Source of the DNA: Candidatus Gastranaerophilales bacterium
Lineage (GTDB): Bacteria > Cyanobacteriota > Vampirovibrionia > Gastranaerophilales > Gastranaerophilaceae
Assembly (NCBI GenBank): GCA_944322935.1
Contig: CALUQO010000004.1
Location: 1-64,000, forward strand
Length of the DNA: 64,000 bases
Reading direction: 5' to 3'
Below are positions 8,253-15,330 of the stretch, in pieces. Position numbers and translations under genes: made by a program. The notes beneath the pieces are model-generated. The model ran no database searches. It saw nothing but the letters and a program-made list of their open reading frames with translations, and was not told the DNA's origin. Every line of letters begins with the position of its first letter. Position 1 is the first letter of the stretch.

Positions 8253-9146
8253 TTAAATATATTCGCTAACGTTTCCTTTCCAAACATCGTTCATTATTTT
8301 CATTAAATATTTGTCTTCTGTAAAATCTTTAAAGACAAAAGGATTTCTTGAAGGCAGAATAGTTTTTCTGTCAAGATTGTAGGTTATCATTTTGGCGCCT
8401 ATGTCCGCAAACATTTCTGCAGGTTTAACGGTGCCGTATGCCGATACTTTTTGAGAAATATGTCTGCTTGCTGTTTGGTTAACAAGCGGAGAACCTGCCT
8501 GATCTATCATTATGGTTTTAAAATCCATTTTCAAAAAATCTCTCAGCATTTTGCTGTGAAGAGAATCCACAATCTGCTGTTTTTGCGCAGCAAGTTTGTG
8601 AAGATTAAAAAGATGCACACTGTGCATAAATTCATGTATCGGTGTTGCTAAAAAATGACCGGTTGAAGACCAGTTTTCAAGTTTTTCTATAATCATACGA
8701 TATTGTATATCAGACCAGTCATTATTTTCGTTAAAAGTAATATTTCTTTTTAACGTATCACAACTGGCTGCAACCCTCGGCCTTTCAGCCGCAACCATTA
8801 TGCCTGTGGGCAGAGGAAGATGCAGTTTGTGAAAAATATTTAATGTAAGACCTGTCATACTGGCTACAAATTTGTTACCTTTGAAGTCAGCGGGAATATG
8901 AAATTTTTTGTATATTTCATTTTCAACGTTTTTTGTATTTATTGTTCTTGCACCATTATATACGGCATTAAAGGAGTCTATGCTGTTTTGCATCACCATT
9001 ATATCCTCACCTTTAAGATAAGGATTAACTCTTTTGTAATGTTCAACCAATCGTCTGAATTCTTTTCTGGCTGCATCATCAAAATAGCGTTTAAACGAAG
9101 GAGTTTTCTTTGTATAGTTGTTTTTATTTGAGTTGTTTATTTTCAT
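8253..9146 (-). CDS. HExxH zinc metallopeptidase-like protein, FKR-tagged
   Basis: 297 residues, last gene of the minus-strand block. It carries HEFMH (about residues 171-175) inside ATPIHEFMHSVHLF. About 70 residues later comes KPAEMFADIGA, whose Glu (about 243) is placed like the third zinc ligand of gluzincins. There is no signal peptide or membrane segment. The N-terminus reads MKINNSNKN...TPSFKRYF, with the F-K-x motif at residues 18-20 shared with its neighbours. The start lies 2 bp after the stop of the upstream AAA+ gene, so they are co-translated. It may be a cytosolic processing protease for operon products or an exported effector. The peptidase assignment rests on these motifs alone. 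Confidence 0.7.
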   Translation of the reverse strand: MKINNSNKNNYTKKTPSFKRYFDDAARKEFRRLVEHYKRVNPYLKGEDIMVMQNSIDSFNAVYNGARTINTKNVENEIYKKFHIPADFKGNKFVASMTGLTLNIFHKLHLPLPTGIMVAAERPRVAASCDTLKRNITFNENNDWSDIQYRMIIEKLENWSSTGHFLATPIHEFMHSVHLFNLHKLAAQKQQIVDSLHSKMLRDFLKMDFKTIMIDQAGSPLVNQTASRHISQKVSAYGTVKPAEMFADIGAKMITYNLDRKTILPSRNPFVFKDFTEDKYLMKIMNDVWKGNVSEYI

Positions 9147-9148
9147 AG

Positions 9149-10756
9149 TTATTTTCCAGAAGTTTCGTAAGCACTTTTTAACAGTTCAAGTCGAGTCTGT
9201 TGTTTTGGGGTTATCATATCCAGTTCTTTTAAATCTTTTAAGAGTTCATATTCTTCTTTTTCGTCAATATCTTTTAGCAATTTTCCCATAGCTTCCATTT
9301 CTTTTTTGTATTCCTCAAGTTTGTCCATAGGAATCCTGTAAACTCCTGAGGACAGGAGTTTTGCCAGATGAATGTTCATGTACATCTCGGGGTCTGATAT
9401 ATAGTTTACTGCGGCCTGTTTGACAGCAGACTCAATTCCTGCACCGGAGAATGCACCCGTTTCCTGTGTCGGTTGAACAAATTTTAAATAACTATTGTAG
9501 GGTATTTGTTCCGCATCAAGCGGGTTTACGTTTTTACCATGTTCTTTTGCCTCTTGTATAGCCGGGTTAGCGGAATTTACAATATAAAATTTCATAATAT
9601 CTTTGATGTCACTGTCTTCCGGCAGAGCCACCTGAGCTCTTTTGCATTTTCCGTTTCTTAACGAAATTTCCGAATCAACAATAGTGGGATAATTTGTTGT
9701 AAAAATAAAAGTAACACCGGCTGCATCTGCCGAAGTTTTTGCGCCTGGTTGTTCGCTGCAGTAGTCCAAAAGGCCCTTTAAAAGGGTTTTATTCACGTCT
9801 GCAATATCTTCTGAATTTCCGGCTGTATTGGGGTTAAAATACTGATCCACCTCATCAATCACAACAATTGTTCTCGGTGATTTCAGGTTTGCAATATAAG
9901 AGGCTTTTTGGTCAATATTTCCGTTTTTATATCGGGTATCGTTGTATTTGTTGTCAATTAGTTTTTTTTGTGACTCATAATAGCTTTTTGCTTCGTCCAT
10001 AATATCTTTTATTTCGCCGGCAAATTTTCTCGGGTTAAGTTTTGCGGGAAATTCCACAACATTGCAGTTTGCCTCTTGCGCAATCGCTTTTGCAAGTTTG
10101 GATTTTCCACACCCGATTGGGCCGTACAAAAGCAGCGCAGGGGGAAGTTTTTCGTTGGTATCAAGAGCTGTTTCCCTTTGAATAGGGTCAATTATTAATT
10201 TTTTAACAGTATCTTTAAGCTCTGCATATCCGGCAATTTTTTTGTCCAGAGACGCTCTTTCGCTGAGTTTTTGTTTTACTTTTTCATAGACTTCAATGTC
10301 TTCCGTGCTTATAAGCCCTTTGTAATAGCTTTCATTTTCTTTAATTTTTTTATATTCTTCTTTTTCGTGTATGTACTTTTCATACAGCTCTTTTTTTATT
10401 CTTAGTCTTTCAAGCTTTTTGACCTTGCCGATTTTGTATTTTCCAGTAATACTGCCGTAGTGCGAACGTTCTTTTATAAGACCGTTAATTCTTGCATTCA
10501 CAAGCTCGTTGTAGTAGGCGTCACCGCGCTCCAAATCTTTGGCTTTGTCGCGATATTCAAGGTATTTGGCAATCTCTGCTCTTCTTTTTTTATCATTAAT
10601 CTTGTTATTTTCTCCAAAAGAAATGTATGCCCTTGGAACCCCGTTTAAATTTAATGTTTTTGGCACTAAAGCCGCCGGTGTTGATGTTGTTGGCGTGCCG
10701 GAAACATAATTGTTCTTTTGTAAATTAAAGCCGGGTGTTATAGAATAGATTTTCAT
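9149..10756 (-). CDS. AAA+ ATPase 2 of the tagged operon, with arginine finger
   Basis: 535 residues, starting MKIYSITPG with an FGE variant of the tag at about residues 47-49. A charged helical region (about 55-180, probable coiled coil) precedes one AAA module. The module has Walker A GPIGCGKS (about 212-219), Walker B VVIDEVD (about 298-304), sensor 1 FTTNYP (about 352-357) and SLRNGKCKRAQVALPED, which resembles the RPGRFDR region carrying Arg fingers. An insertion of about 40 residues lies between the Walker motifs. A helical C-terminus follows. It resembles classic AAA remodellers (FtsH/proteasome-like core) but has no protease domain of its own. Its paralogue lies immediately upstream and the metallopeptidase follows 2 bp downstream. 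Confidence 0.85.
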   Translation of the reverse strand: MKIYSITPGFNLQKNNYVSGTPTTSTPAALVPKTLNLNGVPRAYISFGENNKINDKKRRAEIAKYLEYRDKAKDLERGDAYYNELVNARINGLIKERSHYGSITGKYKIGKVKKLERLRIKKELYEKYIHEKEEYKKIKENESYYKGLISTEDIEVYEKVKQKLSERASLDKKIAGYAELKDTVKKLIIDPIQRETALDTNEKLPPALLLYGPIGCGKSKLAKAIAQEANCNVVEFPAKLNPRKFAGEIKDIMDEAKSYYESQKKLIDNKYNDTRYKNGNIDQKASYIANLKSPRTIVVIDEVDQYFNPNTAGNSEDIADVNKTLLKGLLDYCSEQPGAKTSADAAGVTFIFTTNYPTIVDSEISLRNGKCKRAQVALPEDSDIKDIMKFYIVNSANPAIQEAKEHGKNVNPLDAEQIPYNSYLKFVQPTQETGAFSGAGIESAVKQAAVNYISDPEMYMNIHLAKLLSSGVYRIPMDKLEEYKKEMEAMGKLLKDIDEKEEYELLKDLKELDMITPKQQTRLELLKSAYETSGK

Positions 10757-10777
10757 ATTATTATAAATCCTTAGTTT

Positions 10778-12427
10778 TTAATTGCTGTTTTCCAATTCAG
10801 CAAGCTGTTCCCTCAACTGGTTCAATTCTTCAAGTTGCTCAGGCATTAAAAATTCTTCACCGAACCTGGTCAGTTTTTCAATTTTTCTTTGAATAACTTC
10901 TTTTTCCGACATTATGGACGGGTCAATTTTTGTTTCCGGTTCTTCTTGTTTAAGGTGAATTTTTTCCATCTGCTCTGTATATTTTTTAAGCTTTTCGGGT
11001 CTGATATCTCTGACAGAATTTTTGAAACCTCTTAAAAGATAGATATTAAAATCAAAATGAGGATTGTCGATATAAGATTCAGCGGCAGAGATGACAATAT
11101 CGCTTATAGCATCGTTGCTGAAGGCCCCGTTTTCAAGCGTGGGTTCAAATTTTTGTACAAACTTTTCGAGGTTGATTTCGTCAGTTTTAATTTCTTCGAG
11201 ATTCGGGTTCAGGTGTTTGTATTCTCTAATCAGTTCATTTGCCTTTTGCATATAAAATCTTATAACATCTTGCATATCCTGACCTTTTGGCGGGAAAATA
11301 CCAAATACGGAAACCTTGTTGGTGTTAAAATCACCAAGAGGTATTCTGGCAGGGTAGTTTGTTGTGCAAAGGAAGGTAACTGCCGCAGCATTTGTATTTT
11401 TGTCAGCCGTCGGGAGTTTTGCGCACCCGTCAAAAAATGCTTTAACAGTATCTCGGTTAGCAATTATTGTATCCTGCTCGACAGTAAGCGGATTAAAATA
11501 TCTGTCAAATTCGTCTATGATAATAACGGTGCGCGGAGAGCCTATTTTGTGTATTGCCTCGTCTTTTTGCTCCTGCGTCATATTCTGATATTCAGCACTG
11601 TTTTTCAATTTTTGGAGCGCTGCCTGTCTGGTGTAGTATCTTGCACGAGCATCACGCTTTATATCTTTAATTAAATCGGCAAATTCTTTTGGATCTGTAT
11701 CTGTAGATATCCTGTCAACATAGCAGTATGTTTCCTCGGCAATAGCATTGGCCGTGGCTGTTTTACCGCAGCCGGTAGGCCCGCACAAAAGTATGGAGTT
11801 TGCAACTTCTTTTTCTCCGCCTTCCAGCATTTCCGCTGTCACAGGTGCAATAAATTTGGCTTTCATATCCCTTTTCAGGTCGCTGTAGCCAGCTATTTTG
11901 GTGTCAAGTTCTCCGCGGGTATTTTTCATAATTTCCGAAAGCGAGCGCGGAAGAAATTTTACATCGTCTTTAAAAAGATTTTGGTAATAAGATATATTTT
12001 TCATTACCTTGTTATACAGATTCAGCTTTTGCTGATATTCCCGCTTATAACTATTTTTTATTTCTTCTTTAGAGCTTTTTTTCAGATAGAAAGTTGCTTC
12101 CTTTTCGCGTACATCAATTTGTTTGCCGGCAAGTTTTTCATATTCTTCTTTTGCGGTTTGCGGGTTCCAGCTTTTTGCCCAGAGATAATCATTTTTATCC
12201 TGCTGCAGCCGGTTTTGTCTGTCAATTTCCCTTTGTTCTTCCACAGATAAAGAATCATATCCGGCATCCCAATAATTGTGCAGTTTTATATATGATTTTG
12301 GAAAATCATTCAGAAAATTTTGTGATTTGAATGCAGTGTTTTTCAAGGAAAAAGCTCTGTTTGTGCCGGTTTTGTTTTTGGCTGTATAAACAGAGGGGCT
12401 GTATGAAGAAATGCTGTATATATTCAT
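10778..12427 (-). CDS. AAA+ ATPase 1 of the tagged operon, Arg-finger region altered
   Basis: 549 residues, starting MNIYSISSYS with FKS at about residues 33-35. Architecture as in its downstream paralogue: helical N-domain, Walker A GPTGCGKT (about 216-223), Walker B IIIDEFD (about 302-308), sensor 1 CTTNYP (about 354-359), and a helical C-terminus ending in an E/Q/L-rich coiled coil. Where the paralogue has LRNGKCKR, this protein has DFNTNKVSVFG with no arginine, so it may depend on a partner subunit for ATP hydrolysis. The two genes are 21 bp apart. Confidence 0.85.
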   Translation of the reverse strand: MNIYSISSYSPSVYTAKNKTGTNRAFSLKNTAFKSQNFLNDFPKSYIKLHNYWDAGYDSLSVEEQREIDRQNRLQQDKNDYLWAKSWNPQTAKEEYEKLAGKQIDVREKEATFYLKKSSKEEIKNSYKREYQQKLNLYNKVMKNISYYQNLFKDDVKFLPRSLSEIMKNTRGELDTKIAGYSDLKRDMKAKFIAPVTAEMLEGGEKEVANSILLCGPTGCGKTATANAIAEETYCYVDRISTDTDPKEFADLIKDIKRDARARYYTRQAALQKLKNSAEYQNMTQEQKDEAIHKIGSPRTVIIIDEFDRYFNPLTVEQDTIIANRDTVKAFFDGCAKLPTADKNTNAAAVTFLCTTNYPARIPLGDFNTNKVSVFGIFPPKGQDMQDVIRFYMQKANELIREYKHLNPNLEEIKTDEINLEKFVQKFEPTLENGAFSNDAISDIVISAAESYIDNPHFDFNIYLLRGFKNSVRDIRPEKLKKYTEQMEKIHLKQEEPETKIDPSIMSEKEVIQRKIEKLTRFGEEFLMPEQLEELNQLREQLAELENSN

Positions 12428-12521
12428 CTGCTCTCTACTTCTTTCTCTTCTCTTACAACATGTTTGTTATGTTAGTTTTAAAACGCGGAAATAAATCTTT
12501 TGCTATTTATTGTTTGATTTG

Positions 12522-12563
12522 TTAAGTATTTTTTACAAATAGTTTAATCGGTAATATTTCCAT
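12522..12563 (-). pseudogene. Remnant 5' end of a fourth paralogue
   Basis: Reading on the minus strand, ATG at 12563 gives MEILPI, nearly the MKILPI start of the gene at 13357, and then runs to a TAA after 13 codons. The 16 bases or so upstream of both ATGs (from the preceding gene's stop codon through the spacer) are also the same. This is what an incomplete tandem duplication or deletion of a family member would leave. Confidence 0.6.
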
Positions 12564-12571
12564 ATTGTTTT

Positions 12572-13357
12572 TTACTCCAAAATCCAGGGGTTATCTTCAA
12601 TTAATCGTTGCGTAATTGCCTTGGCGTTTTCTGCAATATCTTTGTTGGAATTTTTTGTTAATTTTTCAAGTTTTGTATATTTGCTATATTCAAAATTTAT
12701 CCAGTATTTTGGGGCAGATTTATCAACCATTAATATTTTTAATGTTTTAAGCATTTCTGCAAGTGTAGATTCATTATAGGATACGTCCTTTCTGCCAATT
12801 TTTGACAAAATTGGTAAACAATCTATATCTTTCCCTACTTTGCCTACAAGTTTTGCATACTCTTTCATTATGTCGCTGTCCTTGGAAAGTTGGTATTCAT
12901 CATTTAGCTTGAGCATGTCCTCTCTTGTTCCGTAGTTTTGAAGCGCCTTGAGACCAAGAAGATTTTTTTCCTTGTTCATCGGTTTGAACGGTGGGTTAAC
13001 ATCCAAAAATTCATCCCAGATTGATTTTATATATTCGGCTTTTTCTTTTGCTAATTGTTCAGGGTTATTTTCCCCGGCTGTAAATTTAGGTTCAGGCAGT
13101 TTTATTTTAGTTTTTTGTTGTGCCGCAGAAATCTCTCTTGTTTCTTTTGTTAAATTATTTTTAAAGAGTTTTTGAAAAAATTTTGCTATTGTGTTTCTTT
13201 TGGCTATGGCCGCAGCAAGGAGAAGCAAAGATGAACCGCCGACAACGGCAGTTTGTACAGGCTTTTGCAGGATTTTATCTTTTATTGTTTTAGTTGCAGA
13301 ATTGTTTTGTGCGGATACTTTTGTCGGTCTATTTGGGGTAATCGGTAATATTTTCAT
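12572..13357 (-). CDS. Mosaic paralogue A, membrane-anchored, function unknown
   Basis: About 261 residues from the ATG at 13357 (MKILPITPN). An earlier in-frame ATG at 13381 overlaps the upstream gene and is less likely. One hydrophobic segment, AVVGGSSLLLLAAAIA, is followed by a basic stretch KRNTIAKFFQKLFKNN, giving a likely single-pass or signal-anchor topology. The middle contains the shared module running IKSIWDEFLDVNPPFKPMN and onward. The last ~85 residues are homologous to, but clearly diverged from, those of paralogues B and C; both endings finish NPWxLE. 388 bp of its DNA are almost identical to gene B. No catalytic motif seen. Confidence 0.8.
   Translation of the reverse strand: MKILPITPNRPTKVSAQNNSATKTIKDKILQKPVQTAVVGGSSLLLLAAAIAKRNTIAKFFQKLFKNNLTKETREISAAQQKTKIKLPEPKFTAGENNPEQLAKEKAEYIKSIWDEFLDVNPPFKPMNKEKNLLGLKALQNYGTREDMLKLNDEYQLSKDSDIMKEYAKLVGKVGKDIDCLPILSKIGRKDVSYNESTLAEMLKTLKILMVDKSAPKYWINFEYSKYTKLEKLTKNSNKDIAENAKAITQRLIEDNPWILE
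12834..13221. repeat. Direct repeat shared by paralogues A and B (copy in A)
   Basis: 388 bp matching 13631-14018 at a constant offset of 797 bp. I found a single visible substitution (tgtcgc versus tatcgc). It covers the membrane-proximal and central module of both proteins. Confidence 0.85.
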
Positions 13358-13365
13358 ATTGTTTT

Positions 13366-13843
13366 TTACTCCAGCATCCAAGGATTTTCATCCGATAGAC
13401 GTTTCATTATAGCTTTAGCATTTTCTGATATAATTTTGTTTGGATTATTTGATAGTCTTTCATAATCTTTGTATTCATTATAGCTGGCATTAACAAAATA
13501 ACCCTTTTCCGCTTTATCTACCATTAATTTTTTTAGCGTTTTTGTAATTTCTTCTATTGTTGGTTCACTATATAAATTTATTTTATTTTTATTCGTTTTA
13601 GCTCTTAAAGTAAGTGCATCTTTTGTAATACCTACTTTGCCTACAAGTTTTGCATACTCTTTCATTATATCGCTGTCCTTGGAAAGTTGGTATTCATCAT
13701 TTAGCTTGAGCATGTCCTCTCTTGTTCCGTAGTTTTGAAGCGCCTTGAGACCAAGAAGATTTTTTTCCTTGTTCATCGGTTTGAACGGTGGGTTAACATC
13801 CAAAAATTCATCCCAGATTGATTTTATATATTCGGCTTTTTCT
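13366..13843. repeat. Direct repeat shared by paralogues B and C (copy in B)
   Basis: 478 bp matching 14284-14761 (offset 918) with no difference that I can see, from the stop codon to 'ttcggctttttct'. It encodes the common C-terminal module. Confidence 0.88.
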
Positions 13844-14202
13844 TTTGCTAATTGTTCAGGGTTATTTTCCCCGGCTGTAAATTTAGGTTCAGGCAGTTTT
13901 ATTTTAGTTTTTTGTTGTGCCGCAGAAATCTCTCTTGTTTCTTTTGTTAAATTATTTTTAAAGAGTTTTTGAAAAAATTTTGCTATTGTGTTTCTTTTGG
14001 CTATGGCCGCAGCAAGGATAACAAGAGCTGCAGAGCCTGCAATGCCGGCTTTAATATATTTTTTTTGATTTTGTTTTGCTCTTTCTGCAGCTTCGAGCTT
14101 TTGTGCCCCAAGCACTGTATCGGTTGTAGGCCTTACCCATTCAGTTGCAGAAGGCGGTATTATATTAAAAGCTGAGTTTGATGATAGCGGCGATATTGTC
14201 AT
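13366..14202 (-). CDS. Mosaic paralogue B, membrane-anchored, function unknown
   Basis: About 278 residues from ATG 14202 (MTISPLSSN), chosen because GGAGG lies 7 nt upstream. The earlier in-frame start at 14229 has no such site. It has a hydrophobic segment AGIAGSAALVILAAAIA and then the same KRNTIAKFFQKLFKNN basic stretch as A. Its central part matches A almost base for base, while its C-terminal 159 codons match C exactly over 478 bp. It is therefore a hybrid of the two neighbours. No FKG tripeptide is obvious at the N-terminus. It ends 8 bp before the start of gene A. Confidence 0.82.
   Translation of the reverse strand: MTISPLSSNSAFNIIPPSATEWVRPTTDTVLGAQKLEAAERAKQNQKKYIKAGIAGSAALVILAAAIAKRNTIAKFFQKLFKNNLTKETREISAAQQKTKIKLPEPKFTAGENNPEQLAKEKAEYIKSIWDEFLDVNPPFKPMNKEKNLLGLKALQNYGTREDMLKLNDEYQLSKDSDIMKEYAKLVGKVGITKDALTLRAKTNKNKINLYSEPTIEEITKTLKKLMVDKAEKGYFVNASYNEYKDYERLSNNPNKIISENAKAIMKRLSDENPWMLE
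13631..14018. repeat. Direct repeat shared by paralogues A and B (copy in B)
   Basis: Partner of 12834-13221. Sequence on both sides diverges abruptly: the A-specific end region on one side and different N-terminal codons on the other. This fits gene conversion or a recent duplication. Confidence 0.85.
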
Positions 14203-14283
14203 GGAACGTCCTCCGAGTGTACAAAACATATGATAGATTTTTTTTGCATATTTGGGCTGTTTTGTTAAGATTTGTAATTTAAA

Positions 14284-14761
14284 TTACTCCAGCATCCAAG
14301 GATTTTCATCCGATAGACGTTTCATTATAGCTTTAGCATTTTCTGATATAATTTTGTTTGGATTATTTGATAGTCTTTCATAATCTTTGTATTCATTATA
14401 GCTGGCATTAACAAAATAACCCTTTTCCGCTTTATCTACCATTAATTTTTTTAGCGTTTTTGTAATTTCTTCTATTGTTGGTTCACTATATAAATTTATT
14501 TTATTTTTATTCGTTTTAGCTCTTAAAGTAAGTGCATCTTTTGTAATACCTACTTTGCCTACAAGTTTTGCATACTCTTTCATTATATCGCTGTCCTTGG
14601 AAAGTTGGTATTCATCATTTAGCTTGAGCATGTCCTCTCTTGTTCCGTAGTTTTGAAGCGCCTTGAGACCAAGAAGATTTTTTTCCTTGTTCATCGGTTT
14701 GAACGGTGGGTTAACATCCAAAAATTCATCCCAGATTGATTTTATATATTCGGCTTTTTCT
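14284..14761. repeat. Direct repeat shared by paralogues B and C (copy in C)
   Basis: Partner of 13366-13843. Part of it (about 14549-14761) is also shared with paralogue A, so three tandem copies of the core module exist within 2.4 kb. Confidence 0.88.
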
Positions 14762-15309
14762 GCAGCCTGCATATCTTTTACACTCTGTATGCACAAGTTT
14801 CTGTTCCTGTTAATTTCCGCAGCCTGTATTTTAAAGAAATGTTCTTCCATATCCGCGTTTTTGTAGCCAAAAGCTGCCTTTAGCACAGGAGTATTTTCCT
14901 TGACCCATTTTGAGTCAATAGTTTTTATATTCTTTAAATCTGCAAGAACCTTGTCATAATCCATACTGAAGTTAGGCAAAGGAATGATGGAATCCGCAGC
15001 TTTTTTCACCGCCGGTACAATTTCCTTTTGGGCCTTTTGAGGTTTTGTTGATTTTATAGATTTTTTAACAAATTTTTCATAAATAGGCTCTCCTCGTTTT
15101 TCCCAAAATTCTCCAAACTTTTCTTGCATTTTATTCTTGATATTTTGGGAGCCGTTTTTTAAGGAGGTTTTAAAATCCTCAAAACCTTTAAATGAACAGC
15201 TGTAAGCGTTTTGATACGGTTTTGATGCTAAAGTATTCACACTGTTTGAGCGGTGTATATTTTGATGGTGATTGTATGATTTTGCCTGTGTTATTTGATA
15301 AATTTTCAT
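14284..15309 (-). CDS. Mosaic paralogue C, FKG-tagged, function unknown
   Basis: 341 residues, starting MKIYQITQA with SD GAGGT just upstream. FKG is at about residues 40-42 (SCSFKGFEDF). The N-terminal 180 residues are unlike A and B: basic and helical, without the membrane segment (FGEFWEKRGEPIYEKFVKK). From AAEKAEYIKSIWDEF on it is identical to paralogue B. The abrupt junction points to domain swapping onto a common C-terminal module. Confidence 0.82.
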   Translation of the reverse strand: MKIYQITQAKSYNHHQNIHRSNSVNTLASKPYQNAYSCSFKGFEDFKTSLKNGSQNIKNKMQEKFGEFWEKRGEPIYEKFVKKSIKSTKPQKAQKEIVPAVKKAADSIIPLPNFSMDYDKVLADLKNIKTIDSKWVKENTPVLKAAFGYKNADMEEHFFKIQAAEINRNRNLCIQSVKDMQAAEKAEYIKSIWDEFLDVNPPFKPMNKEKNLLGLKALQNYGTREDMLKLNDEYQLSKDSDIMKEYAKLVGKVGITKDALTLRAKTNKNKINLYSEPTIEEITKTLKKLMVDKAEKGYFVNASYNEYKDYERLSNNPNKIISENAKAIMKRLSDENPWMLE

Positions 15310-15330
15310 TTTTACCTCTTTGTCTTGTTA

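Noticed and set aside
11057-11674. 205-codon plus-strand ORF opposite the first AAA+ gene
   Set aside because: It overlaps the conserved Walker and sensor region of the real gene and has no recognisable features of its own.
14202-14229. Upstream ATG of paralogue B (MFCTLGG...)
   Set aside because: The strong SD GGAGG is placed for ATG 14202 and would lie inside the coding sequence of the longer form.
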